Source: Vespula vulgaris
Taxonomy: Eukaryota; Arthropoda; Insecta; Hymenoptera; Vespidae
Assembly: GCF_905475345.1 (NCBI RefSeq)
Contig: NC_066586.1
Span: 11,427,900-11,491,899 of the forward strand
Length of the DNA stretch: 64,000 nucleotides
Direction of reading: 5' to 3'
In this document: positions 20,132 to 32,725 of the stretch, piece by piece
How the letters are laid out: each line of letters begins with the position of its first letter
Numbering within the stretch: the stretch's first letter is position 1
The notes under the pieces: model-generated
The model's database searches: none
The model's input: the letters and a program-made list of their open reading frames with translations, nothing else
Told to the model about the DNA's origin: nothing
Translations under genes and position numbers: made by a program

Positions 20132-23004
20132 AGGAATATATATATATACACACATATATATATATATATAAATATATATGTATATATAAATAAAAGCTCC
20201 TTTCACTTTTTATTATATAACGAGCCAGGAATGTCGTATGAATAATTAAATGAAAGTGCAATAGAAATAGTAAACATTTAAGATTGAACATTTTTAAGAA
20301 ATATTTTGCATCGTGTAAAAGTTGTACTGCGAATGTGTTGAAATAGGTAATTCTTTTCTAGAAATGTTGATGACAAATATTTTCATTTTATATCGTTTTA
20401 ATCAAAATGTACACGATTAATATTAAGTTTCATTTAGGAATAACATACATTTAATGATGTTTGTATTCCAAGATAGATTCAAACGTATTTCTGGCTTTTA
20501 CTTTGAACTGCTATTACTTTTTATGTATATTCTATGTACTTTTTGACTATAAGTTTAGGAAAAGTCGAACACGTTACATGAGTTAAAGTAAGAATATCGT
20601 ACGACCGTGAAACAGAACTCACTGCCGCTTGTTAAATAACACTCGTTTGCCGATGTGTCTAGCTGTGATTCTTTGCTACCAAAATTAGCAAACTACGATC
20701 GGGAGATCAAGAAAATTTGCCAACATAACGAAACAAAAAAAAATGAAAAGAGAGACTGAAATATACAAGATTTTCGTAACAACAGTTATACAAGAGATTG
20801 TGACAATAATCGGTAATTACAAGAACAACATTTCGCCAACGATACTAGATACAATCTTGTTTGCCTTACATTTTCATGTAATTGCCTGTTAAGCCTCGAT
20901 GCTAACAGAACATTTTTTTAAGGATGAATAATATTCACAATCAATATCGATAAAATATTATAAGAGATTTGAACATGCGTTTATGTGTATTGAGCTTATA
21001 GCAATCGAAACGAGCACGATGCTTCGTCGCAACATGTATGTACAATTACCGCACCATATTGTATACTAAGAGCTTTAAATTACGTTCTTGCAACTCTCTC
21101 ATTCACTTTATTAATTGAAATATATACATGGAATCCTTTTGTAAGACCCGGTTACAAATCATCTGCATTATTCTTATGAAAGTATACTAATAAGCCTTAC
21201 AATTTGAAAGTATGTAAATCAAAGATGCGTGGAAGAAATTGTCTATTTATTGTGTTAGAGTTAGCACAGCTTATATGCTGCCCATATTTGTGCCTTGAAA
21301 ATGCTTCTTATATTATCATATATAAACTTATACATTATATAACAGAGAATTAAAGCATAGTTTTTCATGGAAACAAAACTGTGCTTTGTTGGAAGCATTT
21401 TTTTTTGCTCTTAACGAACATGGCTAACTTAAAATTAAAATTTCAACTTGACAATATCGATGGCCTCAAAAAAGATATAGATGTATTTATATATAACTGT
21501 ATATATATAGAAGTGTATTAATGCAGAAAGTGATTTGGGAACGGGTTTGTAATTCATTAATGGCAGTCATTGTAAATAAATATAATTATTCGTGTGACAA
21601 CACGCCTTCGGAATCCATTCCACATTTAACTTTTAGATATGATACCAACGATATTTCCTTCCGTTTTTTCTCCATGTTTTCCGGAATACCGAGGCCGCTG
21701 ATCACTCGATAATGGAACAATTGACATCGGCGGCATACTTACAGAATATAGACGTCTTATAGATTCAGAAACGCGTTGATTTACGATGTAACGATATGTT
21801 AAAAGACAAAACTCTTTTTAGGACTTTAGTATAGAAAGATATGCACTCCGATTCAACGTACATACATACATGATTTTTAATGTTAAATTAAAGATATTTG
21901 CTCGGGCGACAAAGATACTCTTGTTTGTGACGCTACGTCTGCGTTTCTTTTTTTTTTTTTGGTAATCAGTGTGTTGTGAAGCCTACCGAGTATGAATAAA
22001 AATTAGTACCTACATGTGTATCTACGTGCAATGAAACATTGTCGTTTCATTCATTTTTCCGACCTTTTTATATCCGTCGTTCCCAATCACGAAATATTCA
22101 ATATTTATTTTAAAATGAAAAAGTTGATTACACGATGCTCTACGATAAGCGTAGTTATGTTCTCTTTGACGATTATCCTTTGTATTGTTTCAAGTCGGCC
22201 GTTTGTATTTTCGCGCGCTTAGATATTTGTATAAAAATTTTCATCAGATATATTATATTCCTAGTATATATCAATAAACAAATAAAGACGTGGAGAGTGT
22301 TATTCGTAAATGAAATTATACGGATATAGTAAATGATCAATTAATAGCATAAGATCAAAGTAATTTTACGTACACATGTTTTTTAAACAATCGTCGAAAA
22401 TTTTGCCTTTTTCAATTTGACATGTCTTAAGTTGGCCAACGTGATAAAATCAGTTCGGAATGGAAAATTCAAACGTTGTTTCGTCGTCATTTACAGTGTT
22501 TTTATCGTGGTACATAGATAAAAGAATTAATACTTTCATGCAAATAATCTTTACGTATCGATTCACGAAGCGAAGTATATAATACGATTAGTATTTATTT
22601 AATTGTACGCGAGATTTTGTTATACGTGTAACTGTATGACGTCGATCCTTCGATTTTTTGATCGGATATTTTACGCGACGTAAAATAATTCGAAATAATC
22701 CGAAGAAATATATCTTTCTTAACAATTAATTGTAGATTATCGATTTTTATTACGAACAAATGTTAAATCTTGTAAACTAGTGAAACGAATTTATAGGTTA
22801 AACATACATATCTATTGTTCGTACTATGTACATGTTTTCATGCGTAGAGTTCACATTGAACGTGTGTTGTAAACTTGCCGGCGTCCATTTATATTTATCA
22901 AAATATATTATATCACAATGAACTTTTTCGAAAAGGTAGAGTATCGATGAATTAAAATTAATAAATAATTACGTTGTTGTAATACGATTTAAAATTTATT
23001 TCAG
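18685..23004. other. Mad 3'UTR and intergenic DNA, no further gene seen
   Basis: AT-rich sequence with many AATAAA hexamers (for example in GTAAATAAAAGTTTC near 18940), so the Mad 3'UTR end cannot be fixed. A (TA)n tract covers about 20091-20190. ORFs at 21521-21712 and 22016-22329 are short and featureless. A TGTAAATA Pumilio-type motif occurs near 21570. I see no RNA gene. Confidence 0.5.
19661..19682. other. 22-bp perfect palindrome with two TAATCC sites
   Basis: The half-site AGTAATCCTTG is followed directly by its exact reverse complement. Each arm contains TAATCC, the core site of K50 homeodomain proteins (Otx/Bicoid/Gsc class). The centre is TTGCAA. It lies about 1 kb downstream of the Mad stop codon. 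Confidence 0.7.
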
Positions 23005-23215
23005 TATTATCCGGGATAAGATACGATTTGTAATCGTCTTCGTGCCAGCCATTATTTTCATCCCGGCGGTTCGTCAACGACGCCACCAAGGTGACCTGAG
23101 TACGTTACCCGAGTTGTCACCACTTCCTAATAATTTCGCCAACAGTGTCACCCGAACCTCCGCGAAGAGAGGTTCGTAGTACCCGACACGGTGGCTCAGC
23201 ACAGTCATGGTATTT
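23005..23215. other. GC-rich block with inverted repeats, possible exon or enhancer
   Basis: This segment is far richer in G+C than its flanks. It follows a 3'-splice-like TTATTTCAG (ends about 23004) and ends before a possible GTATTT donor near 23210. It contains CGAACCTC/GAGGTTCG (23153-23160 and 23169-23176, 8-nt loop), CACC-AA-GGTG, and a TGACCT nuclear-receptor half-site. No long ORF runs through it. It could be a non-coding 5' exon of the downstream MTUS-like gene or a conserved regulatory block. Confidence 0.25.
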
Positions 23216-24699
23216 TCTTTTCTTTATTCTATCTTTATTCTAACAACTTTATTACATTTTAACGTTTCCTACTACTCTCGAGTAACGCGAATATTTTTTT
23301 CAAAAAAGTAAGAAAAAGAAGAAAAGAGAAGGAATTTCATTTGGAACGAACGATCGGTATCGTTATCTCGAAGATAAATGGATCATCTCGAACTGATTCG
23401 ATCTTCGATTTCTTCCTTCGAAAACAAAAGTGACTTCGGAATCGTTCGTGGCTCTTCTCATCGGCTATCAAAATATCATTGTAAGCTCAACATCTTGACG
23501 ATATATCATCGTGCGAAGGATTTTTTCTATATATCTTTCTATATTTAAATTACAATTTTCTTCTCTTCTTGTTCTTATTTATTTATTTTTTTTTTCTTAT
23601 GTGGAATGTTTCTACGATAGAATATTGTCTTATCTCACGCGTATCGACACTTGTGAAAATAAGAAATATCGATAATAGTTTCCTGTTCGAAATATTTTTT
23701 TTTTTAGCAATCACATCAACACGTTATAATATTTCCAACAACACTTAAAATCGTTTCGCAGTGATTCCGGTGTTGCAAAATCGATAGAAAATGCGTATTT
23801 CCTTTTTGGAAACACACGACAAAAAGAAAGGAAAAAAACAGTTTTAGTGATTTTCGTTGTATCTAACAATTTAGCTTTTTCGAACCGTTCGAGCGTGCGT
23901 CCGCATATACCTACGGAAAACATGCAAGGTAATGGTAAATCCCACTTACGAAACGATAAATTATAATACAAAACAAAAACTTTTTTAATGACAGACTGTT
24001 TTCTCAAATGTTGGTCGTATAACACTGGTTAAAGGCTGCGTGTAATAATGTTTCAAGGAAATGTTATTATCATTATTATTTGATATACGTTCGTAGATAA
24101 TATTATTTTTTATCAACAATTTCAATCAATGTTTATCAGGATTTGTTATCAAATATCCAACGTAATAACCAAACCGACGATACTTTTTATCGTTATTTCC
24201 TCGAATCATTCCAAGCATTATTTTGTAAATATTGTCGAAGAAGTTATCAAGGCATGGAGAGGGGGAAGTATACGATTCGCTGGATCTAAACTCGATCTTC
24301 ATTCTTAGGAGAGACTCGAAGCAGCGTATATACGGCACACAAAAGAACCATTGTCCTCGAATCGAAAGTATTTCCGGACACATAGAATATATAGTTTTGA
24401 CGTATATATTCCGTACAAAGCCTGTGTGTAATTTTAACTCTTTCCAGTCATAATAGTTATAGGCATGGAGTATACCATTAATCGAAATTATTTCTGTTCG
24501 CATAATAAATGATGTATACTTAATCAGTTATTGCTACATACAATCCATCAAATTAATTTTATTTTAATTATGTTAAGAGATGTCATTTTTCTCAAGAAAT
24601 TCTTTTTAGAAAATTAAAAAAGTATTTTGCTGATAGTATCTCGATTATAATGATAAAAAAAAAATGTTTTTGCTGGCAATATTATCATCTCAGATAGGA

Positions 24700-25110
24700 A
24701 AGAATTATAGTCGTGCATAATATTATTTACATATATATTCTTATATCCTTTTTAATTTTATCTTCTGTTTGTTTAGTTGGATTTGATTATCTTGAAAATT
24801 CTTGAAAATTTATAAGTTAAAAAAAAAAGATTATTTTCAGATCAAGGAAATTTTTATTCAGTACAGAAATTGTTAACATGAAGTTATAGTTATTCCATAC
24901 AATTCAGTATAATATTTAAAATCTCTTACATCGTAAAACTCACTTTTTAATCGTACGTTTTGTTTAACCAGATTTCGTTATTTTACAAATCTTGGAGAAT
25001 TTCTAAGGAACAAAAAAGAAAAAAAGAAAAAAGAATATCATTTTCGGATCATTAAGAAAACTTGTTCCAAGTAAAGAAATTATTAATGAGAAGTTCGCGT
25101 ATCTCACAAG
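24700..25110. repeat. Diverged tandem duplication, about 190-bp period
   Basis: TTTGTTTAGTTGGATTTGAT (near 24767) and TTTGTTTAACCAGATTTCGT (near 24958) open two similar blocks. Each continues through a TTGAAAATT/TTGGAGAATT section and an A-rich tract to GAAATTNTTAANATGAAG-like ends. Confidence 0.5.
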
Positions 25111-25199
25111 TATCTCACATTTTGGCGTCACTGATAATTATAGATAGAGAAAACCCTTATAGGAGTTATATACAGTGATCATTACTAGAAGAAGACTAC

Positions 25200-25972
25200 C
25201 AGCCTACTCTCGTTCCGTTAGCTTAAAACCCTTCAAAATTTGTCTAAGAGAAGTCTTTTTGGACCGGAAAGAGAAGAGATCCATCGAGCTCTCCTCCTCC
25301 TCGTTGAAGCGGCGCCAACCCTTTCGGAAATAAAGAGAAAGAGAGAGAGAGAGAGAAGGAGAAAGAGAGATGGAGAACTACGTTGTCCGATTTTCCACGA
25401 GCAGTACCATCGCTATTACCACCTCCACCTGCAGTTTCACCACCTCCACCTCAACCTCCAGTATTACCAGTAGCCTCCGACGGGCAGCGACGCCTCCGAC
25501 GCTCGACGACGGGCCCCGATCAATAACGAGCGTCGTTCTCGGCGACGCCGACGTCGGTGAAGCGTCGCTGCGCGAGGGCAGAGCCGCAATAGTGAATTTC
25601 GCTTGGAATCGACGCGTCGAGTAGGACACACGGAGGAAAATCAGGCGCACACGCGCCCACGATCGAGCGTTCGAGGGTGGCTCCTCCGTTTTTTTCTCCG
25701 TTAGCTCTCTTTCCTTCTTTATTTCCTTCTTTGTTTCATTGTATCGTGATCAAATCGTTCGCGTCGAACGCGATTATATTCAAGAAATTTGAGTTAAAAC
25801 GAGGAATGAACTCGAGGATCAATCATCGTTCATCCGCCTTTTGCAGAACGCGAGTTTCCGCTTCGGAGAGGCCCACTCGAGAGAGTCGACACCGGACCGG
25901 AAGCTGGAGCTTGACTGGTGCTGCATCTCCTCGATAAGTTTCCCGTACGAACAGGACGACGAGATGGCTAAG
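25200..25972 (+). other. 5' leader and first coding exon (MAK) of the MTUS-like gene
   Basis: A CpG-rich segment with a (GA)n tract (25330-25370) and several upstream ORFs ends at ATG GCT AAG, followed directly by a strong GTAAGT donor (25973). The splice leaves phase 0, matching the acceptor at 41295. The reading frame is also open for many codons upstream of this ATG, so a longer N-terminus from an upstream exon (a possible acceptor is TTTTGCAG, ending about 25846) is possible. The transcription start was not located. Confidence 0.55.
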
Positions 25973-27766
25973 GTAAGTCTTGGATTATTATCATTTTTAT
26001 TTTGAATTCAATGAAATTTTGTTACCATTATCTTTGTCTTTTGTCGTGTCATTTTTATGTGACTTCAGTTTTCTGTGACTTCAATAGGGTAGGGACTGAT
26101 TTGTAGTATGTATAAGAACTGGAAAGTTCTGTATGTTTTTTCAAGTAAAAGAAGATAATGTATTTTTTTATGTTTATTTATTTATTTATTTATTTATGTT
26201 TGTTTATTAACATTTCATTCGCATTGTATATATAATAACATTGTAATTTTCTATTAATATTAATAGCTACTTTTCATCTTTATGAAAGTTTTTGAACTCT
26301 TTTCCAATAGAATGATTCGTCCTTGGAAACTAAAAACTCATTCTAATATAGACAGAATTTTTAAATAGATCTGATGTTGTTGCTTCGTGTAAATCTCTAG
26401 TAAAATTATTTTAGATAATTTCAAGGATATTTGTTTTACTTTATACAAATTTGCTTTATTCGTATCGATATTCAATCGGTTAAACTTGAGAAATATTTCA
26501 ATGAAATCGAATAATAGGAACGATTTAATATTTATTTTATTCACATACGATAAATAACTCGTATTTCCAGAAGAAGATAGTATTTGTATACTATTTACGT
26601 TTGATCGTGTTATAAATAAAAAATTTCACAATCGTAAATTATTTTCTCATCAATGAGAACAAAGTTCGAGAACCAGAAACTGTGAATGCATTTGCTCGGT
26701 AATGGCGTGCGGGATTGCATTTATTAAAACTTGATCTAACAGGATCTTAGTTCCGAATTGATTTTTATTCGAATTAAAAGTTCGAACGGAAAGCTTTTTT
26801 TCTTATTTATTTATAACGAATTCTACTTGACCGTGGGCGTCATTGATTCGACAGGAGGGTCAGAAACGTTCTTGGGACATGTATTTTGTATCGATGTACT
26901 TCGATCGACCCATTTTGAGATGACCTAACCGAGTAGAAATTTTCGTTCAAGGGTAACGATTAAGGATTATACGTAGAGTAGATCGAGAGCAATTAATTAT
27001 GAGACATTTATGGATACTATCGGTTATCAGGGTGTGTTTCGTTAGCAGGACGCGAAACGATTGGACGATGGATGACAGATGCCTATGCTCCATTTTTAAG
27101 TACTAGATGAACACGAATAACTCTTAAGATGTATTTGTAAATATAGTTCTCTCTCTCTCTCTCTCTCTTTTTCTCTTCTTTATCTCTATCTCGGGACACA
27201 CGTGGAAGTAATAGGTTTCTAATTCACCCGCAACGTGTACCAAGAACCAGACCTGCTTTCGACGATAAAAACAACGAGTGCTCTATTATTAACGATCATC
27301 GAAGTGGTCAACGCTCGAACGCGGGAAAAAGCGTTTGGAGAGTCTTCGAGCGTTTTCCTCTTATGCGATGTATCAGAAACGTTGTTTCGTGTTGAGAAAA
27401 CGACACTTCAATAGTAGCCTGTTACTCATCTTTATTAATTAAATGGATTATTTTTTTACTTGTAAAAGTTTTTACGCTATAGCTGTTGAATTATGAACGT
27501 ACCAATGAATCGAATTTAAATGGAAGAATAATCTTTCTCTAGAAAACGTTGAATGATTTTCAAATCAATGTTTGATAATTTCATTAACTTTGAAATGCAA
27601 AGTCGATGTAAATTACTTTCAGTCCGAGCGACTGACGATTTCATCTAATATAATTTTTATTATATTTCCACTTTCTCATTAAGATTTAATGGTTTCAGTG
27701 CTTATCTTCGTGCAAAGTTTCGTTGTGTTTCGTTCGCGTTACAGCCGTGTCGCGTATGTTGGCCCG

Positions 27767-27798
<32 letters not shown>

Positions 27799-28503
27799 AA
27801 TGTACATATGTATGTATGAAGAGGACGCACGAGATTGTCTGCGTACATGTTCATGTATTACAACCACGTATCTTTTGTGATCGATAAGCATGTCGCACAT
27901 ATATTCCGTATAGTCAACACGTAGTCGGTCTTCGATGTACATTAAAAAAGCCGAGGACCGCAAAAATTTTGTTACACAAGCAATGATTATTTGCAATCTT
28001 GTTGTTTTCATACTTTTGTCGTTCGTTTATATTTTTTTCTTATATGTGTGAATATTATTTGTTTTAATATTTGTTAATTTAAATATTTCTCTATCTTTCG
28101 ATTGTTTTCTTCTTTCTTTCTTTTTTTCTTCTTAATTGAAATTTTATCCTTTTACGTTAGTCAATATTAGATATATTCGTCTTAATTAATTTCTAGTTGA
28201 CATAAGTTTCTCTTAAATCCTTTGTTGCAAACAAATCTTCATGTTATTATTCTCAAAACGATTATAATTTATTTCGATTTTGAAACTCTATGTTGATAGA
28301 AAAAAATGACTTCTTCGATTATGTTATCGATTTTTCTAATTATTAATACAATCGTACTTTAATACTCAGGTATTTCCGGTAAATCAATTATTTACATTTT
28401 ATCGTTATTTATTCCGAAAAAAAAAAAACAAATTCCAAGAGAAGAAAGGCCGAATGTAAATATTTAATGAGAACGTATTAGTCATAGGTCTCTCTCTCTC
28501 ACA

Positions 28504-28571
<68 letters not shown>

Positions 28572-30480
28572 TTCTTTCTTGCTTTCTCTTTCTCTCACAA
28601 CGACGACAAGCGTCGGCGTTTGAAGTTTTCAACGTACACGACACGAAATCAATAACGAAGAGTGCACCCTCCGTGTCCGACATTTGCGATCGAACGTTTC
28701 CGGAAAAGTTTTTACGGTCGGTTATAGAAATGTCCCTAGCTTAATTCTTTCGATCGATAAAAATCCATTATGTGTTTTCATTATATTATCAGATGGGATA
28801 CGAGCGAAATGGATTCGAGCGAGTCTTCGTTAAACTTTCAGGCGGCCTTTTTAGCGGCTTTAAGTGTCAAGTTATTTCGCAAATGAGAAAGAATTTTAAA
28901 GAATCTTTTGTCTTTTTAAATTATTTTTGTTTGTAAAAGAAAAGAAAAGAAAAAAAAACAAGAACATGTTACAAAATTTTTTTCAAGAAGGTGATCTTTC
29001 GTTTTCCAACCTAACCGTTTTTAAAGAACATTAATCATCGATGTAAATCGAATGACGATGAAAAAGGAATTTTCGAGGATTATTCGATCGATCTAAGTTT
29101 ATAGAGAAACTTATATCTAACTCGTATACGTAAGATAGAATAAAAAGGTTGAAGAAATAGGTAATACCGTCCGAGATGTTTGAGAAAGATAGACGAAAAA
29201 GACATTTTTACGGAGACTCGAATACGTCTCACGGGTGAAAGAAGCAACCCACGATGAAACCCAACGAGAAAACATTGCATGTACTTATTCGATAGAGTTA
29301 CCGATCCGTAGCCATACGATGTTCATAGGTATATACAACATATATGTGTATATATAATACATAAGTACGTACGTCGAAGCTACGTAGTAGGGAGAGGTTT
29401 CTCAAGGTCTTCTCGTAGGATTTTTACACACCAGGGAACGGATGTACTACTGTAGGACCGGGTTTGACATATCGTCGATTGGTAGTCGCGAAACGAAACA
29501 AATTCGATCCTAAAATTGATAGGTGTGTCAGATCACAATGGAACCAAAAAAAAAAAAAGTAAAATGAGCCGACCTTCGCATAATGGCCGCGGTTAAACTA
29601 ACCGTGAACGAGAATATAATTGTGCTCGAATTGGGTACGTGCTTTTGAGAACACGTTGGAATCAGCCAAACATGCCGATTCTGCTCGATTTTTTATTGAT
29701 AAAGAAAGAGACGATAAGAGAAGGTTTTTAATGCATTGCAGATAAGAGTTTTATTTTTTATATCGTATCAATATTCATGTAAATTTAAACGATTTGAATA
29801 AACAGTTAAAAATACTATGTTTACTCGGAAATATAAATTTTTTTCACCTGTTATTGGATAATTCTAATTTGTAGCTAATAAATATGTAATAATATGAAAT
29901 ACGAGATATTTCTAGTGATCTGGTTGCAATGTTTGAAAAATCTTTCAAGAAGGACTTTAAGAGAAGTGAACGGAAACGAGAATATCGGCTCGAAGTCCAG
30001 TCGTGCCAATAAAATTCACGGTTGGTGACGTGGACGGGGTTGGTCATAGTCGAACGATGAAGCGATAAAATAAATTAAAAAGCTTGGTATCTAAGGAACG
30101 AGAGAACCGATACTCGTGAACGACATTTACGATCTCACCCTGGAGAGTTCAGGCGACAAGTACTCTTCTAAGAGCAACGATCTTACATTTTTCGTCGTGA
30201 CATAAGTCGAAGAAGATCGTAAGACGTCGTTCTTTTTTTAATTCTTTTTATTTTAATAGGATTATCCAGGAAGAAACTCGAGTGATCTTCGTAACGAGGC
30301 TTAAAATCGCATGGCTTATTAAATCCCAGGCGTTACGCTCGCCTTCGTGAAATAACATTTAGGCCATGCTATCGTGTTAATGTGATTTCATTATGATCGC
30401 CGTAGTAGCGTGTCGCCGTCGTAATTACATTAAAATAACCGCCTTATTCCACGATGAATAGCGGAGAGTAAGAGAGCAAC

Positions 30481-30512
<32 letters not shown>

Positions 30513-32691
30513 GTCCAGATATCACTGTATAGATTTAATTAGAATTCTCCTTTTATACGGCGAACAGTGACGGTATCTCGGAGAATCTTGTCCCATGATT
30601 TTATCCGTTAAACTAAATCGAAGGAACGTGAAGTTCCTCGTTATTAACCTAAATTGAGAAGCACTGTAAACCGATTAAAATCGATTGGAATGATAACGAT
30701 CGAGTAACGATATCTTAAATGTATAGCATATAATCAGAGTGTATATTATCATTATGAGATAACAGTGGATTGTTAGCGCCTTAGAAAATGTTATCGGATT
30801 TTAAATGAAAGAAAAGAAAAGAGGATCGATAGATAATAATTCGTATAACGATAATATCAAGTGTTGTCGAATGTTTTGTCGAATGAAACAATTCTGCTAG
30901 ATATTTTAAAAAACGAAATATATTATAATAACGTCATAAAAATGTAACTACAATCTGATAGATTCGTTTGAAGAATGTATTATCTATTATATTGTTACAA
31001 ATTGATATCTGAAAAAATAATTTTGCCAAAATCATATACATTTAAGGGTTTAGACGATCCATTTATATTCACGTTACTAATAATAGTTTTGGAAATAATC
31101 AAGAGTTAAATTCAAATGAAATATTCACGTATTTCCATACCACTCCGACTTTTTATTTACCGTCTAGCAATATAGTTTGATATTGCTATTTAGTTTATTG
31201 CCGTGGTCACGCTCGATGCGATGCCACCATCTTCTTAGGAGATAAGAAATATATGTATATTATTTTACAGAAAAGAGAGAATATAGTCGCAACAATCCGC
31301 ATGACCTATGGATACGTGTTTTAGTACGTGACTTTACACGTCGAGCGTGCGTTGTATCGGTCTTATCGTTTCATGGTATAGCAACGATCGACGACAAAGG
31401 CAGTACACTTGAAGTTTCGATGTTCTCGCAATAATATTATTGATCTAACGAGCTTTTCTTATTTGCTTGTCAGTTCGTCGATCCTTTCGTGTTCTTAAAA
31501 GGCGCGTGATTTAAAAATCATGATACAGAAATTGTAAGAAAGAATGAAACCGAAAGAACGAAAAAAAGAATGTTTTGCACTTGGTTAATTATGAATTAAA
31601 GTCGTTAATTGTGCATTAGTTGGTAGGTAATTGAATCACTCTTGTTCGTATTATGTCTCGAGCCGCCGTTCCTGTTTAGTGATCGATTATATTCTCTAAG
31701 CGCACGGTACGAGCTCGTCCGCATTCAATCATGCTACCCAACTAGCTGACCAATTAGGAGAATTCGAATAATCAGGATGAGAGGAATTAGTTTGGGTAAT
31801 ATGTTGAAGCACGCGGATTATTATTAGGTCGCAATCTGTCTCTCGAGAGATTCGAAATTCAACGGAAGTACTTACTCGCTTCAATGTTTTTGCGAGCAAA
31901 ATTATAACGTTCGAATCGATGATAATTATTGGATGGAGAATTATATTTTAGCAAATTAAATTAACAAATATTGAAGATTCTTTATTATCTTATTTCAAAT
32001 CCGATCTTTTTTATTTTACATTCTGTGATTTGCTATTTGTTAACGATAAGAAAGATTATTTTGAAATAAAAACAACGAAAACAAAAAATTCGTTTCTCTT
32101 TTTATTAAAAAATTTTATAGTTTATCGCATATAGGATAAAGTATTTTCCAATCGAAATAACAAACAGAAAAAGAAATTCATTTTTCTTTTATTAACATTT
32201 GATTTTTTTACATTTTAAAGCATGTTATGCATTCGTATTATCGTATATAAGTATACATAGGTATATGAAATAATAAGATTTTCTATTCGATGTACCATGA
32301 TATATCATTTTACCGTATTCTGACATTGGCGGTTGCTTCTATCGCTCACCTCGAGAATATCTCCGAGCCCTGACACGATCGATAATGGACAATGCACCTC
32401 GTCGTCCTTGCGGAAACATATTACGATTCGCATTCTGTCTCACATACTAGAATAGGAGAGATATACCGTACGACGAAAATCGATGCATTTCTATACATGC
32501 ATTCAGAAGAAGAGCATATATTGTAAAATTGATCTTTGCTTTTATAACAATTACTTCGATAACCAGAAAAACCGTTTCGAAGGCGTAAATGCTATCGTTT
32601 GAAGATTAAAGAGAGGAAGAGAGGTGTTTTCATGGCCGTAGCCTATCTCAAAGGCAAACAGAAAGCAAGAAAGAGAAAGAAAGAGAGAAAA

Positions 32692-32725
<34 letters not shown>

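Noticed and set aside
28405..28683. Arg/Glu-repeat ORF of 92 aa (minus)
   Set aside because: Generated by a (CT)n microsatellite; the same applies to ORFs at 33084-33529, 35728-36041, 48268-48620 and 52405-52674.
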